Source: a virus. From it: a stretch of DNA of 32,298 nucleotides. Below are positions 30,229-32,298 of the stretch, piece by piece. Numbering within the stretch: position 1 is the stretch's first letter; each line of letters opens with the position of its first letter. Under the pieces are notes generated by a model. That model made no database searches. It was not told where the DNA came from and saw nothing but the letters and a program-made list of their open reading frames with translations. Where the stretch lies: positions 1 through 32,298 of IMG/VR virus record IMGVR_UViG_3300031975_000128. One strand, 5' to 3'. The position numbers and the translations under genes were made by a program.

Positions 30229-31434
30229 TCATCCTTGCGTTATTTGATTAATAGCAGCTTTTCTTTGTTTCTCATTCAAATTCAAATCTCTGATGTAGTT
30301 AGCTTGTCTAATATCTTTAGAGTTACCAAATCTATTATCCATTTGCTTATCAGTTAAAATTTTAAGTTCTTCCATTCTTGATATGCTCCATTTTCTAAAA
30401 GGAGACATCCCGTTTGGCCAATGGATCCCTAATCTTTTAGCAGAAACTTTAACTCTTTTTCTAGCTCCGTGGATAGGTACATTAAACACTCTTTTAAATG
30501 TTCTTTTTTCCATTTTATTTATATCTGGATTATTAAAAGTTACGTTTCTATGTGTAATTGGAAACATCTGTGCCTTCATCCATATACCAAACAACTCCAA
30601 ACATTGATCTGATACTTCTACAAATCTTCTTTGGGTCTTTACCTGGTAGGGTCTAAAGTTATTTTCTTCATTAATTGAGTGATCTAAAAACACACCACCA
30701 GAATTAAAATCTACATTTTCATAACAGATCCCAAGAAGCTCACTTAATCTAGCTCCAGTTTCAGCAGCACATTTGTATAAAGTTTTAAGTTGTATATCTG
30801 GTTCCTTATTTACAACAGCTAACAGCTCTGGAGTTGTAGGCATCCACTTGATTTGAGTATTGTAATCTTTAAAATATTTTGGCCCGAATTTAAAATTAGC
30901 AATGGTGTAATCAATCTTCCATTGTCTGCTGGCACAAAAATTTACAAATTTTTTAAATTCTAATACCGCAGCTCTAATAGTTACTCTACCAATGGTTTCA
31001 GTTTTTTTCTTATAGAAACCGAACCCATTTTTTTTAACCCATTGTAGAGCTTTGCTATTTTTAATACCAAGTAAAGTTACTTCTCTAAAATCTGATAGTA
31101 AGTAGTCTGCTAGATATTGTTTATTGATATGGGGTCTAACATGATTGTTAATATATGCAATCTGCATATCTTTATATTTAGATGTTGTGTCTGGATCGCT
31201 ATTAATAACTTTAAAGTATTCATCAAAAGCAAAATTAAATTCTATTTTTTGATCGATGACATCTATTTTATCTGAATTTTCTAGTTTAGATCTTAACGCT
31301 TCAGCTTTTCTTTTTTCATTCAAACCAAAAGTTTCTTTGTTTTGCTTTTTAGTTTTGCCGTTTACCTGGTAAACAACTTGAACGCATAGTTTTTTACCGC
31401 CAGCTCTATCAACAGTAACAACTTGAACTTTCAT
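30229..31434 (-). CDS. int: Tyrosine recombinase (phage integrase)
   Basis: A 401-residue protein. The N-terminal part (about 1-50) could be an arm-binding domain, residues about 66-175 the core-binding SAM-like domain, and 200-401 the catalytic domain. Visible catalytic residues are R229 (ETGARLSELLGI), K266 (YQVKTQRRFVEV), R347 (SPFRKWSISRM) and nucleophile Y380 (DIRQANYIRDL). The histidine usually three residues before the second arginine is a serine here (S344), and the residue after R347 is lysine. It catalyses integration and excision between attP and attB; the tRNA-Pro about 750 bases away is the likely site. An ATG start follows a GGAGG that lies inside the end of the upstream gene. 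The C-terminal HTH-like region after Y380 is short. Confidence 0.9.
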   Translation of the reverse strand: MKVQVVTVDRAGGKKLCVQVVYQVNGKTKKQNKETFGLNEKRKAEALRSKLENSDKIDVIDQKIEFNFAFDEYFKVINSDPDTTSKYKDMQIAYINNHVRPHINKQYLADYLLSDFREVTLLGIKNSKALQWVKKNGFGFYKKKTETIGRVTIRAAVLEFKKFVNFCASRQWKIDYTIANFKFGPKYFKDYNTQIKWMPTTPELLAVVNKEPDIQLKTLYKCAAETGARLSELLGICYENVDFNSGGVFLDHSINEENNFRPYQVKTQRRFVEVSDQCLELFGIWMKAQMFPITHRNVTFNNPDINKMEKRTFKRVFNVPIHGARKRVKVSAKRLGIHWPNGMSPFRKWSISRMEELKILTDKQMDNRFGNSKDIRQANYIRDLNLNEKQRKAAINQITQG

Positions 31435-31437
31435 ATA

Positions 31438-31824
31438 TTAAGCACCTCCATTATTTAATTTAGGAACAACATTTGTAAATTGGATTGTAGGTATTTGTGG
31501 ATTATATTTTTTTAATAATTCTTTTTTTTCCCACATACTTTCCAACACATTATTTAATTGGTCGAAGTAAATACCACTTTTAGTATTTAACAATTTACCA
31601 TTTTTATTTTTAATAGTTATGTCGTAAAGATCTAAACCATTAAGAGTAATTCTAACAGTTCCATATTTTACAGCAGAAGTATTACTGATTGTAAATTGCA
31701 ATCCAAATAAACCATCTTTATCTTCATACGCAGCATAATTTCTAGCAGCAGCACACATTAAAACAGTAGGGTGGATTTGTAATTTAATTGTTTTAGCAAT
31801 ATTTAAAACATCTTCATTTGTCAT
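31438..31824 (-). CDS. Hypothetical protein (leftward operon)
   Basis: A 128-residue protein, first in front of the integrase. It is alpha/beta with MCAAARNYAAYEDKDGLFGL, a central beta-rich segment YGTVRITLNGLDLYDITIKN, and IYFDQLNNVLESMWEKKELL. I do not recognise the family. Its last codons (GGA GGT GCT TAA) supply the Shine-Dalgarno sequence for the integrase, which begins three bases after the stop, and its own ATG overlaps the stop of the preceding gene (TAATG). The tight coupling suggests coordinated expression with the integrase. Confidence 0.6.
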   Translation of the reverse strand: MTNEDVLNIAKTIKLQIHPTVLMCAAARNYAAYEDKDGLFGLQFTISNTSAVKYGTVRITLNGLDLYDITIKNKNGKLLNTKSGIYFDQLNNVLESMWEKKELLKKYNPQIPTIQFTNVVPKLNNGGA

Positions 31825-32204
31825 TAAGCAGCCTCCATTTGGTTAAGTATTTTTTGAAATTTTTTAGAAGTACCAAAAGCTAAAGCATTTTGGTAGCCAG
31901 TATCATTTTCAGTAAAATTATAATATTGCTTACCCGTCATGCCATAATATTTTTTATCATTAGCATTTAAGTAATTGGCATAAGTTTTACCAACTACTGT
32001 TTTTTTAATACCATCTGCTTTTTTGTATCTATGTAAGATATATCCAGTACCTTCTAAACCAGCTTTGACACACGCTTTAAAATGTTTATCAAAGTTAGTA
32101 ACCTGGTTATCTTTTTTAATTGTAATACCCATGTCTCCATGCTCACACATTTTCCAACTAGGGTAATCATATTTTTTAAAAAGTTTTGCTTTTGTTAAAT
32201 GCAC
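31824..32204 (-). CDS. Hypothetical protein (leftward operon)
   Basis: A 126-residue, Lys/Tyr/Asn-rich protein starting at a GTG that overlaps the upstream TAG. It contains YPSWKMCEHGDMGITIKKDN, GTGYILHRYKKADG, KTVVGKTYANYLNANDKKYY and YQNALAFGTSKKFQKILNQM. No known domain is recognised. The final codons ATG GAG GCT GCT TAA include GGAGG, the likely ribosome-binding site of the next gene. It is possibly a small early phage protein. Confidence 0.55.
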   Translation of the reverse strand: MHLTKAKLFKKYDYPSWKMCEHGDMGITIKKDNQVTNFDKHFKACVKAGLEGTGYILHRYKKADGIKKTVVGKTYANYLNANDKKYYGMTGKQYYNFTENDTGYQNALAFGTSKKFQKILNQMEAA

Positions 32205-32298
32205 TATGCAGCCTCCTTTTTTGGTTTATCCCACACAAGCAAAGTCTTACCAATAACTTTGGATGACTTGTTTTTTTGTGGAAGGATTTTTTTTGTAA
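32204..32298 (-). CDS. Hypothetical protein, C-terminal end (cut by window end)
   Basis: The last 30 codons of a leftward gene entering from the right edge: basic, containing SSKVIGKTLLVWDKPKKEAA and then TAG. The stop overlaps the GTG of the next gene (TAGTG), and AAGGAGGCTGC in the final codons is its ribosome-binding site. Too little is visible for a family call. Confidence 0.5.
   Translation of the reverse strand, partial: TKKILPQKNKSSKVIGKTLLVWDKPKKEAA

Overview
The window is a strongly AT-rich piece of a temperate, short-tailed (T7-like, podovirus-type) bacteriophage genome. The virion genes follow the T7 order: portal, scaffold, capsid, tail tube A, tail tube B, gp13-like, gp14-like, two or three large internal virion proteins, then tail fibre. 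The terminase genes, however, lie in front of the portal instead of at the end of the late region. The AT-rich composition, an alphaproteobacterial style of accessory genes (PAPS-reductase-like, HGG-motif and Bbp19-like proteins, a GTA-type holin) and several small proteins that I recognise from marine phages suggest a marine host, possibly a SAR11-like or other streamlined alphaproteobacterium. This host guess is inference.

Layout. 1-1437: tail end of an early/middle region (truncated PAPS-reductase-like gene, a helix-turn-helix protein, a DUF6362-like protein). 1480-4000: packaging genes (HGG protein, small terminase, a GC-richer non-coding spacer with repeats, two tiny ORFs, large terminase). 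4004-8841: three small proteins with a shared C-terminal motif, portal, Bbp19-like protein, scaffold, a structured leader, major capsid protein and a candidate decoration protein. 8893-20623: tail tubes and internal virion proteins. 20718-24836: tail fibre, a marine-phage accessory protein and a 2-oxoglutarate/Fe(II) oxygenase. 24870-29398: lysis cassette (membrane protein, PD-(D/E)XK nuclease, T4-type lysozyme, holin) followed by small proteins and exported or membrane proteins. All of this is read rightward with very tight spacing. 29401-29477 is a complete tRNA-Pro(TGG) on the opposite strand, then a 322-base regulatory region with repeats and a rightward terminator. 29800-32298 is a leftward operon: unknown proteins, integrase, then an XRE-type regulator.

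How the parts work together. Terminase fills the portal-capped procapsid built on the scaffold, the tube proteins and fibre form the tail, and the internal proteins are expected to be ejected into the host at infection. The lysis cassette releases progeny. Integrase and the regulator provide the lysogenic option, with the tRNA-Pro gene as the likely attachment locus.

Most interesting points: (1) one internal virion protein (15588-18086) carries a C-terminal RelA/SpoT-type nucleotidyltransferase domain with all key motifs present, so the phage may inject a (p)ppGpp-synthetase-like enzyme with its DNA; (2) the same GAGAGTWAM-type tandem repeat occurs in inverted orientation between the terminase genes and twice between the tRNA and the regulator, some 27 kb apart, which suggests a shared operator or recombinase-arm system; (3) successive small genes encode their neighbour's ribosome-binding site inside a conserved LLGG or GGA/EAA C-terminus.
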